Shown: positions 1-9,005, numbered from the stretch's first letter. The stretch is 64,000 nucleotides of DNA from RBG-16-66-20 sp040752005 (GCA_040752005.1 JBFMFX010000022.1:1-64000); one strand, 5' to 3'. The notes: generated by a model from the letters alone, not told the origin. Translations and numbers: made by a program.

Positions 1-36
1 GGCCGCGGGCGCCAGGTCGGCGATGTCGTTTTTCAT
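1..36 (-). CDS. Start of an unidentified gene downstream of cbbA (cut by window edge)
   Basis: The ATG overlaps the cbbA stop codon (ATGA), and twelve codons (MKNDIADLAPAA) are readable before the window ends. The overlap implies translational coupling with cbbA, so this is probably one more gene of the Calvin-cycle operon. Twelve residues are too few to name a family, and no function is proposed. Confidence 0.5.
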   Translation of the reverse strand, partial: MKNDIADLAPAA

Positions 37-1097
37 GCGGCCTGCGCCAGCGCCGCGCGCGTGCGGTAGCGCTGCGCGAATTTTTCCAGCGGCTCGGGCC
101 GGATGCGCACGGCGTGGCCGGCGCAGCCGAATTGCTCGAACCGTTCCTTGCATAGCGCGCGCGCCGCGGCCATCGCCTCCTTGAAGAACTTGCGCGGGTC
201 GAATTCCGCCGGGTCTTCGGCCATCGCGCGGCGCATCGCGCCGGTCATCGCGAGGCGAATGTCGGTGTCTATGTTGATCTTGCGCACGCCGTGGCGGATG
301 CCCTCCTGGATCGCCTCCACGGGTACGCCGTAGGTCTCGCGGATACGGCCGCCGTAGCGCCGGATGATCTCCAGCCACTCCTGCGGCACGCTGGAAGAGC
401 CGTGCATGACGAGGTGCGTGTCCGGAATGCGCGCATGGATCTCGCGGATCCGGTCCATGGCAAGCACCTCGCCGGTCGGCTTGCGCGAGAACTTGTAGGC
501 CCCGTGCGAGGTGCCGATCGCCACCGCGAGCGCGTCCACGCCGGTCGCGCGCACGAAATCGGCCGCCTGCGCGGGGTCGGTGAGCAACTGCTCGTGCGAA
601 AGCTTTCCTTCGGCGCCCACACCGTCTTCCTTGCCGGCGGTTCCGGACTCGAGCGAGCCGAGGCAGCCGAGTTCGCCCTCGACCGAGACGCCGACCGCGT
701 GCGCCATATCCACCACACGGCGAGTCACCTCGACGTTGTACTCGTAGGGGGCGGGCGTTTTCATGTCCTCCAGCAGCGAGCCGTCCATCATCACGCTGGT
801 GAACCCCGAGCGGATCGAGGCGAGGCACACCGCGGGACTCGCGCCATGGTCCTGGTGCAGGCAGATCGGAATGTGCGGCCAGGTCTCCACCGCCGCGGCG
901 ACCATGCGGCGTAAGAACGGCTCGCCGGCGTATTTGCGTGCACCCGCCGACGCCTGCAGGATCACCGGGCTCGCGGTCTCGTCGGCTGCCTGCATGATCG
1001 CCTGGATTTGCTCCATATTGTTGATGTTGAATGCCGGCACGCCGTAGCCGTGCTCGGCGGCGTGATCGAGCAATTGACGCAGTGTAATCAGAGCCAT
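33..1097 (-). CDS. cbbA: Class II fructose-bisphosphate aldolase
   Basis: 354 residues, full length for the Calvin-cycle class II aldolase, which in the cbb setting condenses DHAP with G3P (or with erythrose 4-phosphate to give sedoheptulose bisphosphate). The N-terminus carries the family pattern GVPAFNINNMEQ. The metal-site stretch CLHQDHGAS holds the zinc-binding His and the catalytic Asp, and VEGELGCLG, GTSHGAYKF, VMHGSSSVP and KINIDTDIR follow in family order. The start has a GAAGGAA ribosome-binding site. It lies 21 bases after cbbP and is the last complete gene of the leftward cbb operon. Cytoplasmic. Confidence 0.95.
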   Translation of the reverse strand: MALITLRQLLDHAAEHGYGVPAFNINNMEQIQAIMQAADETASPVILQASAGARKYAGEPFLRRMVAAAVETWPHIPICLHQDHGASPAVCLASIRSGFTSVMMDGSLLEDMKTPAPYEYNVEVTRRVVDMAHAVGVSVEGELGCLGSLESGTAGKEDGVGAEGKLSHEQLLTDPAQAADFVRATGVDALAVAIGTSHGAYKFSRKPTGEVLAMDRIREIHARIPDTHLVMHGSSSVPQEWLEIIRRYGGRIRETYGVPVEAIQEGIRHGVRKINIDTDIRLAMTGAMRRAMAEDPAEFDPRKFFKEAMAAARALCKERFEQFGCAGHAVRIRPEPLEKFAQRYRTRAALAQAA

Positions 1098-1118
1098 CGG
1101 TGTTTCCTTCGGTCGAAT

Positions 1119-2024
1119 TTAAAGCCGGACCGGCGCGCGCTCCTCGGCAGCGAGCGCCCGCCGCTTCTGGTCCATCAGGCGCCAGATCATCGGCGTGAAG
1201 ATAAGCTGCATGGCGAGGTCCATCTTGCCGCCGGGACAGACGATCGTGTTCGGCCGAGACATGAACGAATCGTGCAGCATCGCGAGCAGGTACGGAAAAT
1301 CAATGCCGCGCGGGTTGGCGAAGCGGATGACGAGCATGGATTCATCGGGCGTCGGCACGTGCCGCGCGATGAACGGGTTGGAAGTGTCCACCACCGGCAC
1401 GCGCTGGAAGTTGATGTGGGTGCGCGAGAACTGCGGGATGATGTAGCGGACGTAGTCCGGCATCCGCCGCAGGATGGTGTCGGTCACCGCCTCGGTCGAA
1501 TAGCCGCGCGCGGCGCGGTCGCGGTGCAGCTTCTGGATCCACTCCAGGTTGATCACCGGCACCACGCCGATGAGGAGGTCCACGTGCTGTGCGACGTTCA
1601 CGGTATCGGTGACGACGGCGCCGTGCAGGCCCTCGTAGAAGAGCAGATCGGTGTCCGCGGGCAGATCCTCCCAGGCAGTGAAGGTGCCGGGCTTTTGCCC
1701 GTAGGCGGCGGCCTCGGTCTCGTCGTGCAGGTACTTGCGCGTGCGCCCCCGGCCGGTTTCGGCGTAGCCGCGAAACAGCGCCTCCAGCTCCTCGAACAGG
1801 TTGTTTTCCGGCCCGAAGTGGCTGAAGTGCTGGTTGCCGCGCGCCAGTTCCTCGGCCATTTTCTCGCGCATCTCGTAGCGGTCGTAGCGGTGAAAGGCGT
1901 CGCCCTCGACGAACGCGGCTCTCACGCCCTCGCGGCGAAAGATCTGCTCGAAGGTCTTCGACACCGACGTGGTGCCGGCCCCGGAGGAGCCGGTGATCGC
2001 GATGATCGGATGCTTCGCAGACAA
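1119..2024 (-). CDS. cbbP: Phosphoribulokinase, class I (bacterial)
   Basis: Phosphorylates ribulose 5-phosphate to ribulose 1,5-bisphosphate, the substrate of CbbLS. The 301-residue length fits the octameric proteobacterial type rather than the longer plant/cyanobacterial form. The P-loop GSSGAGTT is at residues 12-19, followed by VEGDAFHRYDR and HFGPENN, which contribute the substrate and catalytic region, and by LFYEGLHGAV in the Walker-B position. Ten bases separate it from cbbF. With cbbL it marks the route as the Calvin cycle and not a nucleotide-salvage RuBisCO pathway. Confidence 0.97.
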   Translation of the reverse strand: MSAKHPIIAITGSSGAGTTSVSKTFEQIFRREGVRAAFVEGDAFHRYDRYEMREKMAEELARGNQHFSHFGPENNLFEELEALFRGYAETGRGRTRKYLHDETEAAAYGQKPGTFTAWEDLPADTDLLFYEGLHGAVVTDTVNVAQHVDLLIGVVPVINLEWIQKLHRDRAARGYSTEAVTDTILRRMPDYVRYIIPQFSRTHINFQRVPVVDTSNPFIARHVPTPDESMLVIRFANPRGIDFPYLLAMLHDSFMSRPNTIVCPGGKMDLAMQLIFTPMIWRLMDQKRRALAAEERAPVRL

Positions 2025-2034
2025 GAGAGGTCTC

Positions 2035-3111
2035 CTAGACGGTGGTGGTACCGCGAAACAAGCCGCGGCTGCCGAACAGCGGCGCGTCGTACGGCCGGTC
2101 GTTGTGGTCGCGGTGATAGCGCTCGATGCGCTCGACCTCGCTGCGCGCGCCGAAGACGAAGCCGGTGCGCTGGTGCAGCGACTGCGGCTGCACTTCGAGC
2201 ACCGGGCCGTAGCCGGTGCTCGCGCGCCCGCCCGCCTGCTCGATCACCATGCCGATCGGGTTCGCTTCGTACAGCAGCCGCAGCCGCCCGGCGCGGCAGC
2301 TTTCGCGCTCGTCGCGCGGGTACAGGAACACGCCGCCGCGCATGAGGATGCGGTGCGCTTCGGCCACCAGCGAGGCGATCCAGCGCATGTTGAAGTCCCT
2401 GCCACGCGGGCCGCTCTTTCCGGCCAGGCACTCGTCCACGTAGCGGCGCACGGCCGGCTCCCAGAAGCGCGCGTTCGAGCTGTTGATCGCGAATTCGCTC
2501 GTCTGCTCCGGAATCCTCAGGTCGGGGTGGGTATGGATGAATTCCCCGATCTCGCGGTCGAGCGTGAAACCGTGCACGCCGCGCCCGAAGGTGAGCACGA
2601 GCATGGTCGCCGGGCCGTAGATCGCGTAGCCGGCGCAGACCTGGCGCGCGCCCGGCTGCAGGAAGTCGCGCTCCGTAACCTCGCTCGCGCCTTCGGGCGC
2701 GCGCAGCACCGAGAAGATCGAGCCCACCGCGACATTGACATCGGCGTTCGACGAGCCGTCGAGTGGATCGAAGGCGAGCAGATAGCGTCCCTTCGGATAC
2801 TCGTCGGGGATGCGCCGGGGCGCTTGCAGTTCCTCGGAAGCGATCGCGGCGAGCGTGCCGCCCCACTCGGTGGTGCGCACAAAGATTTCGTTCGCGATCA
2901 CATCGAGCTTCGTCTGCGCCTCGCCCTGCGAATTTGCCGTGCCGGCGGCACCGCGCGTGCCGGCGAGCGCGCCCTTGCCAACGAGCGTGGCGATGCGCTT
3001 GCACGCAAGGCGAATGTCGTTCACCAGCGCGGTCAGCCCGCCGGTCGCGTGCGCAAAGCGCCGCTGCTCGGCGATGATGAACTCGGTGAGCGTGCGTTCG
3101 CCGGCGTACAT
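2035..3111 (-). CDS. cbbF: Fructose-1,6-bisphosphatase class I
   Basis: 358 residues. Hydrolyses fructose 1,6-bisphosphate, and in cbb operons probably also sedoheptulose 1,7-bisphosphate. The metal-binding signature DPLDGSSN is at residues 115-122, preceded by ASEE (91-94) and followed by the substrate region with NSSNARFWEP and RYVGSLV-like RWIASLVAE. The ATG giving MYAGERTLTEF was chosen because family members start with a short lead before the TLTEFI helix; the open frame extends far upstream only as a shadow of cbbY. It sits between cbbY (14 bases) and cbbP. Confidence 0.95.
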   Translation of the reverse strand: MYAGERTLTEFIIAEQRRFAHATGGLTALVNDIRLACKRIATLVGKGALAGTRGAAGTANSQGEAQTKLDVIANEIFVRTTEWGGTLAAIASEELQAPRRIPDEYPKGRYLLAFDPLDGSSNADVNVAVGSIFSVLRAPEGASEVTERDFLQPGARQVCAGYAIYGPATMLVLTFGRGVHGFTLDREIGEFIHTHPDLRIPEQTSEFAINSSNARFWEPAVRRYVDECLAGKSGPRGRDFNMRWIASLVAEAHRILMRGGVFLYPRDERESCRAGRLRLLYEANPIGMVIEQAGGRASTGYGPVLEVQPQSLHQRTGFVFGARSEVERIERYHRDHNDRPYDAPLFGSRGLFRGTTTV

Positions 3112-3125
3112 GGCGGCGGGGCGGC

Positions 3126-3896
3126 TCAGGCCTTGAGCAGCCGCGGCGCGGCAAAGCGCCGGCGCAGCAGGGCGAGATCGAGCCAGGGAGCGCCGAGCAC
3201 CCGCTCGGCTTCGGGACCGAGCGGCGTCTCGGGGTCGCCAAGCGACGGGATGAGAAGATCGGCCCGGGCGAAATCTTGGCGGATGGTCCAGCGGCTCGGC
3301 GTGGCGACCGTATAGAGCCCTGCTGCTTTCGCGGCGGCGACGCCGTTGGCCGAATCCTCGAACGCCACGCAGGCGGCGGTCGGTACGCGCAGGCTCGCGA
3401 GGGCAAGCTCGTAGAGGTCGGGCGCCGGCTTGCGGCGCGCGACCTGCTCGGCCGAGACGAGCGCCGCCACCCCGGTCGCCAGATCGGGCCCGAGCGCGGC
3501 GGTGAGCAGCGGCCAGGCGTTTGCCGCCGCCGAGCTCGCCACTACACCCACGCGCAGCCCTGCGGCGCGCGCCTCGCGAAGTAGCCGAGCGACTCCGGCA
3601 CGCGGCCGCGCTGTGCCGGCGGCGATGAGCTCCCCGAGAATCCGGGTCTTGGCGCGATGCAGCGCCGGAACGAGCCGCCGCAGCTCGATCTTTTCGGCGG
3701 GGGAAAGCGCAAGGCGATCGATGTAGTGGCCGATACGGTCGGCGCCGCCCGAGACCGCGAGCAGATCGGCGTACAGATCGAGGCCCCAGTTCCACCCCAG
3801 GTCGAATTCCTGGAACGCCTGGTTGAAAGCACGCCGGTGCAGCTCCTCGGTGTCCACCAGCGTGCCGTCGAGGTCGAAGACGAGCGCTTCTAGCAT
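3126..3896 (-). CDS. cbbY: HAD-family phosphatase CbbY (xylulose-1,5-bisphosphatase type)
   Basis: 256 residues starting with the HAD nucleophile motif FDLDGTLVDT (residues 7-16). Motif II (VVASSAAAN), the motif III region (KPAPDLYELAL) and motif IV (AFEDSANGVAAAKAAG) follow in order, with an alpha-helical cap between motifs I and II. CbbY proteins dephosphorylate xylulose 1,5-bisphosphate, a misfire product that inhibits RuBisCO. The start overlaps the cbbX stop, so the two repair functions (sugar-phosphate removal and RuBisCO activation) are translationally coupled. Confidence 0.92.
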   Translation of the reverse strand: MLEALVFDLDGTLVDTEELHRRAFNQAFQEFDLGWNWGLDLYADLLAVSGGADRIGHYIDRLALSPAEKIELRRLVPALHRAKTRILGELIAAGTARPRAGVARLLREARAAGLRVGVVASSAAANAWPLLTAALGPDLATGVAALVSAEQVARRKPAPDLYELALASLRVPTAACVAFEDSANGVAAAKAAGLYTVATPSRWTIRQDFARADLLIPSLGDPETPLGPEAERVLGAPWLDLALLRRRFAAPRLLKA

Positions 3897-4813
3897 CAGG
3901 TGGGGCTCTCCGTCGCAGCGCGGAACACCCGGCTGGCACGGATGTCCTCGGCTTCCAGCGTCATCAGATCGGCGCTCGCAAGAGGCCGCTCGCGCCGCGC
4001 GAACAGCCGGCTCGCGTGCCGCAGCCGGGCCCGGTCGAGTGCGTTGCGGATCGAGCGCGCGTTGGCGAAATGCGGCTGCTGGCGGCGCAAAGCGATGTAC
4101 TCGCGCAGCGCCTGCGCCGCCGACTCGCTCAAGCGGTATTGCATGCCGCGCAGCATGACCTGCGCGATCTCAAACAGTTCCTCGTCGGTATAGTCCGGAA
4201 AATCGATGTGGTGCGCGATGCGCGAGGCCATGCCGGGGTTGGAGGAGAAGAACCGCTCCATGCGATCGCGGTAGCCGGCCAGGATCACGACGAGGTCGTC
4301 ACGCTGATTCTCCATCACCTGCAGCAGGATCTCGATCGCCTCCTGCCCGTAGTCGCGCTCGTTCTCCGGCCGGTGCAGGTAGTACGCTTCGTCGATGAAG
4401 AGCACGCCTCCGAGCGCGCGCTTGAGCACCTCCTTCGTCTTTGGCGCGGTGTGGCCGATGAACTGGCCGACCAGATCGTCGCGCGTGACGGCGACCAAGT
4501 GCCCTTTGCGCACGTATCCGAGCCCGTGCAGGATCGCCGCCATGCGCAGCGCCACTGTCGTCTTGCCTGTGCCGGGATTGCCGGTGAAGCTCATGTGCAA
4601 CGACGGGGCGGCGGCCTCGAGGCCGACCGAACGGCGCAGCTTCTCGACCAGGAGCAGCGCCGCGATCTCGCGCACCCGCGTCTTCACTGGCGCAAGCCCC
4701 ACCAGTTCGCGCTCGAGCGCCTCCAGCGCCGCATGCACGTTCGAGTCGCGGTAGAGTGCCTCCAGATCGAGCAGTAGGTCCGCGCGCGCGGTCACGGTGT
4801 GCTCCGGTGCCAC
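3896..4813 (-). CDS. cbbX: RuBisCO activase CbbX (AAA+ ATPase)
   Basis: 305 residues. Red-type RuBisCO activase that remodels inhibited CbbL active sites by acting on the large-subunit C-terminus. Walker A is GNPGTGKTT (residues 78-86), Walker B is GGVLFIDEAYYL, and sensor and arginine-finger regions (ILAGYRDRMERFF, SNPGMASRI) follow. The pore-loop tyrosine region VGQFIGHTAPKT is present. Position directly after cbbS is the classical cbbLSX order of Form IC/ID systems and agrees with the Form IC assignment of CbbL. It ends in an overlap with cbbY. Confidence 0.96.
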   Translation of the reverse strand: MAPEHTVTARADLLLDLEALYRDSNVHAALEALERELVGLAPVKTRVREIAALLLVEKLRRSVGLEAAAPSLHMSFTGNPGTGKTTVALRMAAILHGLGYVRKGHLVAVTRDDLVGQFIGHTAPKTKEVLKRALGGVLFIDEAYYLHRPENERDYGQEAIEILLQVMENQRDDLVVILAGYRDRMERFFSSNPGMASRIAHHIDFPDYTDEELFEIAQVMLRGMQYRLSESAAQALREYIALRRQQPHFANARSIRNALDRARLRHASRLFARRERPLASADLMTLEAEDIRASRVFRAATESPT

Positions 4814-4819
4814 GGCCGG

Positions 4820-5236
4820 TCAGTAGCGCTCGCCCTCGGGCCGGGCCGCGGCGTACGGATGCGCCGTATAGCGCAGGTTGCGGCCCGCGGCTTCGGTGCG
4901 CTGAAGCGCAAAGCCGGGTTCGTGCTTCGGCCGGTTGACGATGAAAGAAAGGCGCAGCGACTCCCAGCCGCGCGTCGAATCGAACGCGTTCACCTTGATG
5001 TAGCGGTTCGGGAAAGCCTTGCGGCATTCGTCAAGCGCGGCCATCACGCCGGCGCAATCCCTGAGGTCGAAAAGCGGCAGGCCGAACATCTCCCAGTAGG
5101 TGTTGCGCGGATGCGGATCGTCGGTGTATTCGAGCGACACCGCCCAGCCGTTTTTCAGGCAGTACTCGATCTGCGCCCGGATCTGCTCGTCGCTGAGGTC
5201 GGGGAGGAACGAAAAGGTGCCTTGCGTCAATCGCAT
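4820..5236 (-). CDS. cbbS: RuBisCO small subunit, Form IC
   Basis: 138 residues, with an extended C-terminus (from about residue 100) typical of red-type small subunits, which form the beta-hairpins lining the hexadecamer pore. The N-terminus MRLTQGTFSFLPDLSDEQI and the segment WEMFGLPLF are highly characteristic. It lies 13 bases downstream of cbbL and 6 bases upstream of cbbX, so the holoenzyme and its activase are made from one message. Confidence 0.97.
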   Translation of the reverse strand: MRLTQGTFSFLPDLSDEQIRAQIEYCLKNGWAVSLEYTDDPHPRNTYWEMFGLPLFDLRDCAGVMAALDECRKAFPNRYIKVNAFDSTRGWESLRLSFIVNRPKHEPGFALQRTEAAGRNLRYTAHPYAAARPEGERY

Positions 5237-5249
5237 GGATCCATCTCCT

Positions 5250-6677
5250 TCAGGCGGCGACCGGGGTGGGAACGAAGTCGGGCGTGTCGGTCGAGGCGTA
5301 GTCGAACGTCACCTCGCCCCAGGTGTCGAGCGCGGCCTTGAGCGGCGCGCAGTGGCGCGCCGCCCGCGCGAGGATCTGCGGGCCTTCGTTCCAGATATCG
5401 CGGCCTTCGTTGCGCGCAAGGATCATCGCCTCCAGCGCGACGCGGTTGGCGGTCGCGCCCGCGGCGATGCCCATCGGATGGCCGATCGTGCCGCCGCCGA
5501 ACTGCAGCACCACGTCCTCTCCGAGGTAGGCGAGGAGCTGGTGCATCTGCCCGGCGTGGATTCCGCCGGAGGCGACCGGCATCACCCGCCGCAGGCTCGC
5601 CCACGGCTGCTCGAAGAACAGGCCGCGCTGCAGGTCCACCGCGTTGTGCGGCTCGCGCAGCACGTTGTAGAAGCCCTGCACCGAATTCGGGTCGCCCTCC
5701 AGCTTGCCAACGATGGTGCCGGCGTGCAGATGGTCCACGCCGGCCATGCGCATCCATTTGGCGATGACGCGGAACGATACGCCGTGGTTCTTCTGGCGCG
5801 TGTACGTCCCGTGGCCGGCGCGGTGCAAGTGCAGGATCATGTCGTTCCTGCGCGCCCACTTCGACATGGACTGGATCGCGGTGTAGCCGATCACGAGGTC
5901 GATCATGACGATGACGCTGCCCAGTTCTTTCGCGAACTCGGCGCGCTCGTACATGTCTTCCATCGTCGCCGCGGTGACGTTGAGGTAGTGGCCCTTGACC
6001 TCGCCGGTCGCGGCCTGCGCGCGATTGACCGCCTCCATGCAGTACAGGTACCGGTCGCGCCAGTGCATGAAGGGCTGCGAGTTGATGTTCTCGTCGTCCT
6101 TGGTGAAATCGAGCCCGCCGCGCAGCGCCTCGTACACCACGCGGCCGTAGTTCTTGCCCGAAAGCCCCAGCTTGGGCTTGACGGTCGCCCCGAGCAGCGG
6201 CCGGCCGAACTTGTCGAGCCGCTCGCGCTCGACCACGATGCCGGTCGGCGGCCCGTCGAAGGTCTTCAGGTAAGCGACCGGGATGCGCATGTCCTCCAGG
6301 CGCAGCGCCTTCACCGCCTTGAAGCCGAACACGTTGCCGATGATCGAGGCGGTGAGGTTGGCGATGGAGCCGGGCTCGAAGAGGTCCAGGTCGTAGGCGA
6401 TGTACGCGAAATGCTCGCCCGGCCTGCCGGGTACCGGCTCGACGCGGTAGGCCTTGGCGCGATAGACCTCGCAGGCTGTCAGCCGGTCGGTCCAGACCAC
6501 GGTCCAGGTCGCGGTGGAGGATTCGCCTGCCACCGCAGCGGCTGCTTCCTCCGGCTCGACGCCTTCCTGGGGAGTGATGCGAAAGAGCGCGAGGACGTCG
6601 GTGTCCTTGGGCTCGTAGTCGGGCTGCCAGTAGCCCATCCTGCGATAAGGAATGACGCCTGCCTTGTATCGCTCCAT
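5250..6677 (-). CDS. cbbL: RuBisCO large subunit, Form IC
   Basis: 475 residues, full length. Carboxylates ribulose 1,5-bisphosphate. Catalytic residues are in place: KPK with the proton-abstracting Lys at 167, the carbamylated Lys in GGLDFTKDDE (Lys193), and the mobile loop 6 HAGTIVGKLEGD. The N-terminus MERYKAGVIPYRRMGYW is typical of Form IC red-type enzymes, as is the neighbouring cbbX. The start was chosen on that family N-terminus; a weak GGAGCAAGG lies upstream. First gene of the leftward cbb operon, divergent from cbbR. Confidence 0.98.
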   Translation of the reverse strand: MERYKAGVIPYRRMGYWQPDYEPKDTDVLALFRITPQEGVEPEEAAAAVAGESSTATWTVVWTDRLTACEVYRAKAYRVEPVPGRPGEHFAYIAYDLDLFEPGSIANLTASIIGNVFGFKAVKALRLEDMRIPVAYLKTFDGPPTGIVVERERLDKFGRPLLGATVKPKLGLSGKNYGRVVYEALRGGLDFTKDDENINSQPFMHWRDRYLYCMEAVNRAQAATGEVKGHYLNVTAATMEDMYERAEFAKELGSVIVMIDLVIGYTAIQSMSKWARRNDMILHLHRAGHGTYTRQKNHGVSFRVIAKWMRMAGVDHLHAGTIVGKLEGDPNSVQGFYNVLREPHNAVDLQRGLFFEQPWASLRRVMPVASGGIHAGQMHQLLAYLGEDVVLQFGGGTIGHPMGIAAGATANRVALEAMILARNEGRDIWNEGPQILARAARHCAPLKAALDTWGEVTFDYASTDTPDFVPTPVAA

Positions 6678-6711
6678 GCCGCCTTGCTCCAGATAGTGGT
6701 GGATGCGCTGA

Positions 6712-6740
6712 AATATCGAGGAGCACGGCGATAAGGTAAA
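6712..6740 (-). promoter_or_regulatory. Candidate sigma-70 promoter of the cbb operon
   Basis: On the minus strand, TTTACC (6740-6735) and GATATT (6717-6712) are separated by 17 bases, upstream of cbbL. The match to consensus is only partial, as expected for an activator-dependent promoter, and the -35 element lies inside the candidate CbbR site. Confidence 0.4.
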
Positions 6741-6754
6741 GTCAAAAATCCTTA
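6732..6754. promoter_or_regulatory. Candidate CbbR operator between cbbR and cbbL
   Basis: An inverted repeat TAAGG-N13-CCTTA spans 6732-6754 in the 98-base cbbR-cbbL intergenic region. Its left half also reads TAA-N7-TCA, which fits the TNA-N7-TNA pattern described for CbbR sites. The position between divergent cbbR and cbbL is where LysR-type regulators bind to repress themselves and activate the target operon. Confidence 0.55.
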
Positions 6755-6775
6755 CGACAGGATTCAGAAACGCTT

Positions 6776-7711
6776 ATGAAAGGGGTGACACTCCGCCAGC
6801 TCAATGCCTTCGTCTCTGTCGCGAAGCACGCCAGCTTCGCCCGGGCCGCCGAGGAGCTGCATCTCACCCAGCCGGCGGTTTCCATGCTCGTCAAGGACTT
6901 GGAGACCGCGGTCGAGTTGCCGCTTTTCGAGCGCGCCGGGCGCTCGGTGCGCCTGACCATGCCCGGCGAGTACCTGCTGGTGTACGCGCGGCGGGTACTC
7001 GCCACCATGAGGGAGGCGGGCGATGCGATGGCGATGCTGCGCCGCGCCGAGGGCGGGCAGATGACGATCGGCATGGTGAGCACCGCGAAGTACTTCCTGC
7101 CCCGGTTGCTCGCGCGCTTTCGCGCCGAGCACCCGGCGGTCGAGATTCGCCTTGCGGTCGGCAATCGCGAGCAGCTCTCGCGCCTGCTGCATGACCACGA
7201 GGTGGATCTGGCGGTGATGGGCCGCCCGCCGCGGGAGCTGGACACGCGCGCCGAGCCCTTCGCGGCGCATCCGCTTGGCGTGATCGCCTCACCCGGCCAT
7301 GCGCTCGCGCGCCGGCGCGAGATCGCCCCCAAGGCGCTCGAAGGCGAAGCCTTCATCGTGCGCGAGCCGGGCTCGGGCACGCGCGCGGCGATGGAGCACT
7401 TCCTGCGCGAGCATCGCGTCACGGTGCGGCCGATCATGGAGATGGCGAGCAACGAAACCATCAAGCAGGCGGTGATCGCGAACATGGGCCTGGCGTTCCT
7501 TTCGCTGCACACGACGGCGCTGGAGCTGTCGGTAGGCCAGATCGCCCTGCTGGATGTCGCCGGCACACCGGTGATGCGCCGCTGGCACATCGTCAACGTC
7601 CGGGCGAAGGCGCTTTCGCCGGCGGCCGAGGCGTTCCGCTACTTCGTGCTCGAGCAGGGCGAGCGGCTGCTCGCCGAGCAGTTCGGGGGGTCGGTGCCCG
7701 TGGCGCGCTAA
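6776..7711 (+). CDS. cbbR: LysR-type regulator CbbR
   Basis: 311 residues. The N-terminal winged helix-turn-helix is MKGVTLRQLNAFVSVAKHASFARAAEELHLTQPAVS in outline, followed by a LysR substrate-binding domain (about residues 90-300) with the effector-cleft segment TIGMVSTAKYFLPRLL. CbbR proteins activate cbb operons in response to Calvin-cycle metabolites or NADPH. Divergent position next to cbbL identifies it as CbbR rather than a generic LysR. It converges on the FadL-type gene with only 15 bases between stops. Confidence 0.93.
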   Translation: MKGVTLRQLNAFVSVAKHASFARAAEELHLTQPAVSMLVKDLETAVELPLFERAGRSVRLTMPGEYLLVYARRVLATMREAGDAMAMLRRAEGGQMTIGMVSTAKYFLPRLLARFRAEHPAVEIRLAVGNREQLSRLLHDHEVDLAVMGRPPRELDTRAEPFAAHPLGVIASPGHALARRREIAPKALEGEAFIVREPGSGTRAAMEHFLREHRVTVRPIMEMASNETIKQAVIANMGLAFLSLHTTALELSVGQIALLDVAGTPVMRRWHIVNVRAKALSPAAEAFRYFVLEQGERLLAEQFGGSVPVAR

Positions 7712-7726
7712 GACGCCACGGACCGC

Positions 7727-8974
7727 TCAGTATTTCCAGCCGATCGCGACGCCGAGCGAGTTCTGGTACATGCGCAGGTTCGCCTCGCCCCCGCCGAAGG
7801 CCGCCGGGATCGAGCCCGAGCCGTTCACCTTCTTGCGAAAGGCGTGCATGTAACCGACGGTGATCTCGCGACCGCCCGTCTTCCAGGTGGCTCCGAGCGT
7901 CACGTGATCCTCCATCACCGCCGGGAAGATCGTGTTGAGGAAGGTGTATTGCGGCGGGATCGGCTGCCGGCCGGTGACAAAGCCCGCGCGCAGGGTCAGG
8001 TCGCTCGACCAGTCGTAGGCGAGCCCGAGCTTGTAGGCGGTCATGTTCCTCCAGCCGAAACCCGGCCCGTTCGCGGCGCCGAGCGCGCAGGTGCCGGCGA
8101 ACAGGCAATCCGGCGTCGTTCCGATCGCCGGCACCTTGGCATAGTCAATGCGCTGGATGTCGCCGGCGACGGTGAGCCGCGGCGTCGCCTGCACCGCGAT
8201 CCCGATGCCGTAGGTCGCCGGAATGTCGAGATCGCCGCCGTTGCGGAACAGGCCCTGGTAGCGGTCGAGCTTGCCCATGTTGGTGCGCGGCTGCAGCATC
8301 GCGCCGAGGGTGACGTTCTCGCTCACCTTTCCGGTCCAGCCGATTCGCAGACCGACGCCGCTCGAGCTGTCGCGCCCGCGGTTGCTGACGTTGGCCGGGC
8401 TCGCCGAGAACGCGCCGAAGCCCTCCAGCCCCTGCGCGCCGAACTGGTGATAGGCGAGGTTGAGCGACAGGCCGATCGCATGATTCGGGTTCGGCTTCCA
8501 GGCGAGAGTAGGCGCGACGAAGAGCTGCATGTAGTCCACGCCGCCGGGATGCGAGCCGCCAAAGGCCGCGAATGGATTGCGGTCGAACGTGGTGTTCATC
8601 CCGCCGTTGCCATAGACGAGAAGCCCGAGCGTCAGCTCGGGGCGCATCGCCCAGCTGACGGAGGCGCCGGGGATGAGGAAATCCCTGCGGCCGCTCGCGC
8701 TGTAGCTGCCGTTCAACCCGGGGGTAACGCTCCCGGTGAACTCGGCATCGCGGATCGGCCGGAACCAGTCGAGCTCCAGGTCCACGCGGCTGCCGGCAAA
8801 TCCCAGATTCGCGGGATTGGTGATCGCCGAGCTCGCGTCCTGTGGCAGCGCGATCGCGACTCCGCCCATGCCCTTTGCCTTCAGGCCGTAGCCATGGGCG
8901 AAATAGCCCGTCGTTGCGGCCGCGCCCAGGGGTGCGGCAAGCACAGCGGCGGCGGCAATGCGAATCAACCTCAT
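7727..8974 (-). CDS. Outer-membrane transport protein, OmpP1/FadL/TodX family
   Basis: 415 residues with a cleavable signal peptide (about residues 1-20, ending AAATTG). A glycine/asparagine-rich hatch region (YGLKAKGMGGVAIALPQDASSAITNPANL) precedes amphipathic strands ending in GVAIGWKY, the terminal aromatic expected of an outer-membrane barrel. FadL proteins admit hydrophobic compounds across the outer membrane. It lies 31 bases downstream of dsrE2, probably co-transcribed, so a hydrophobic sulfur species is a tempting substrate; that is inference only, and fatty acids or aromatics remain possible. Confidence 0.85.
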   Translation of the reverse strand: MRLIRIAAAAVLAAPLGAAATTGYFAHGYGLKAKGMGGVAIALPQDASSAITNPANLGFAGSRVDLELDWFRPIRDAEFTGSVTPGLNGSYSASGRRDFLIPGASVSWAMRPELTLGLLVYGNGGMNTTFDRNPFAAFGGSHPGGVDYMQLFVAPTLAWKPNPNHAIGLSLNLAYHQFGAQGLEGFGAFSASPANVSNRGRDSSSGVGLRIGWTGKVSENVTLGAMLQPRTNMGKLDRYQGLFRNGGDLDIPATYGIGIAVQATPRLTVAGDIQRIDYAKVPAIGTTPDCLFAGTCALGAANGPGFGWRNMTAYKLGLAYDWSSDLTLRAGFVTGRQPIPPQYTFLNTIFPAVMEDHVTLGATWKTGGREITVGYMHAFRKKVNGSGSIPAAFGGGEANLRMYQNSLGVAIGWKY

Positions 8975-9005
8975 CTGTCTCCTCCTTTTGCTTTTCGTGC
9001 GTTCG

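Noticed and set aside
1008..2345. Long plus-strand open frames across the cbb operon
   Set aside because: They are antisense shadows of cbbP and cbbF; the minus-strand genes carry all recognisable motifs.
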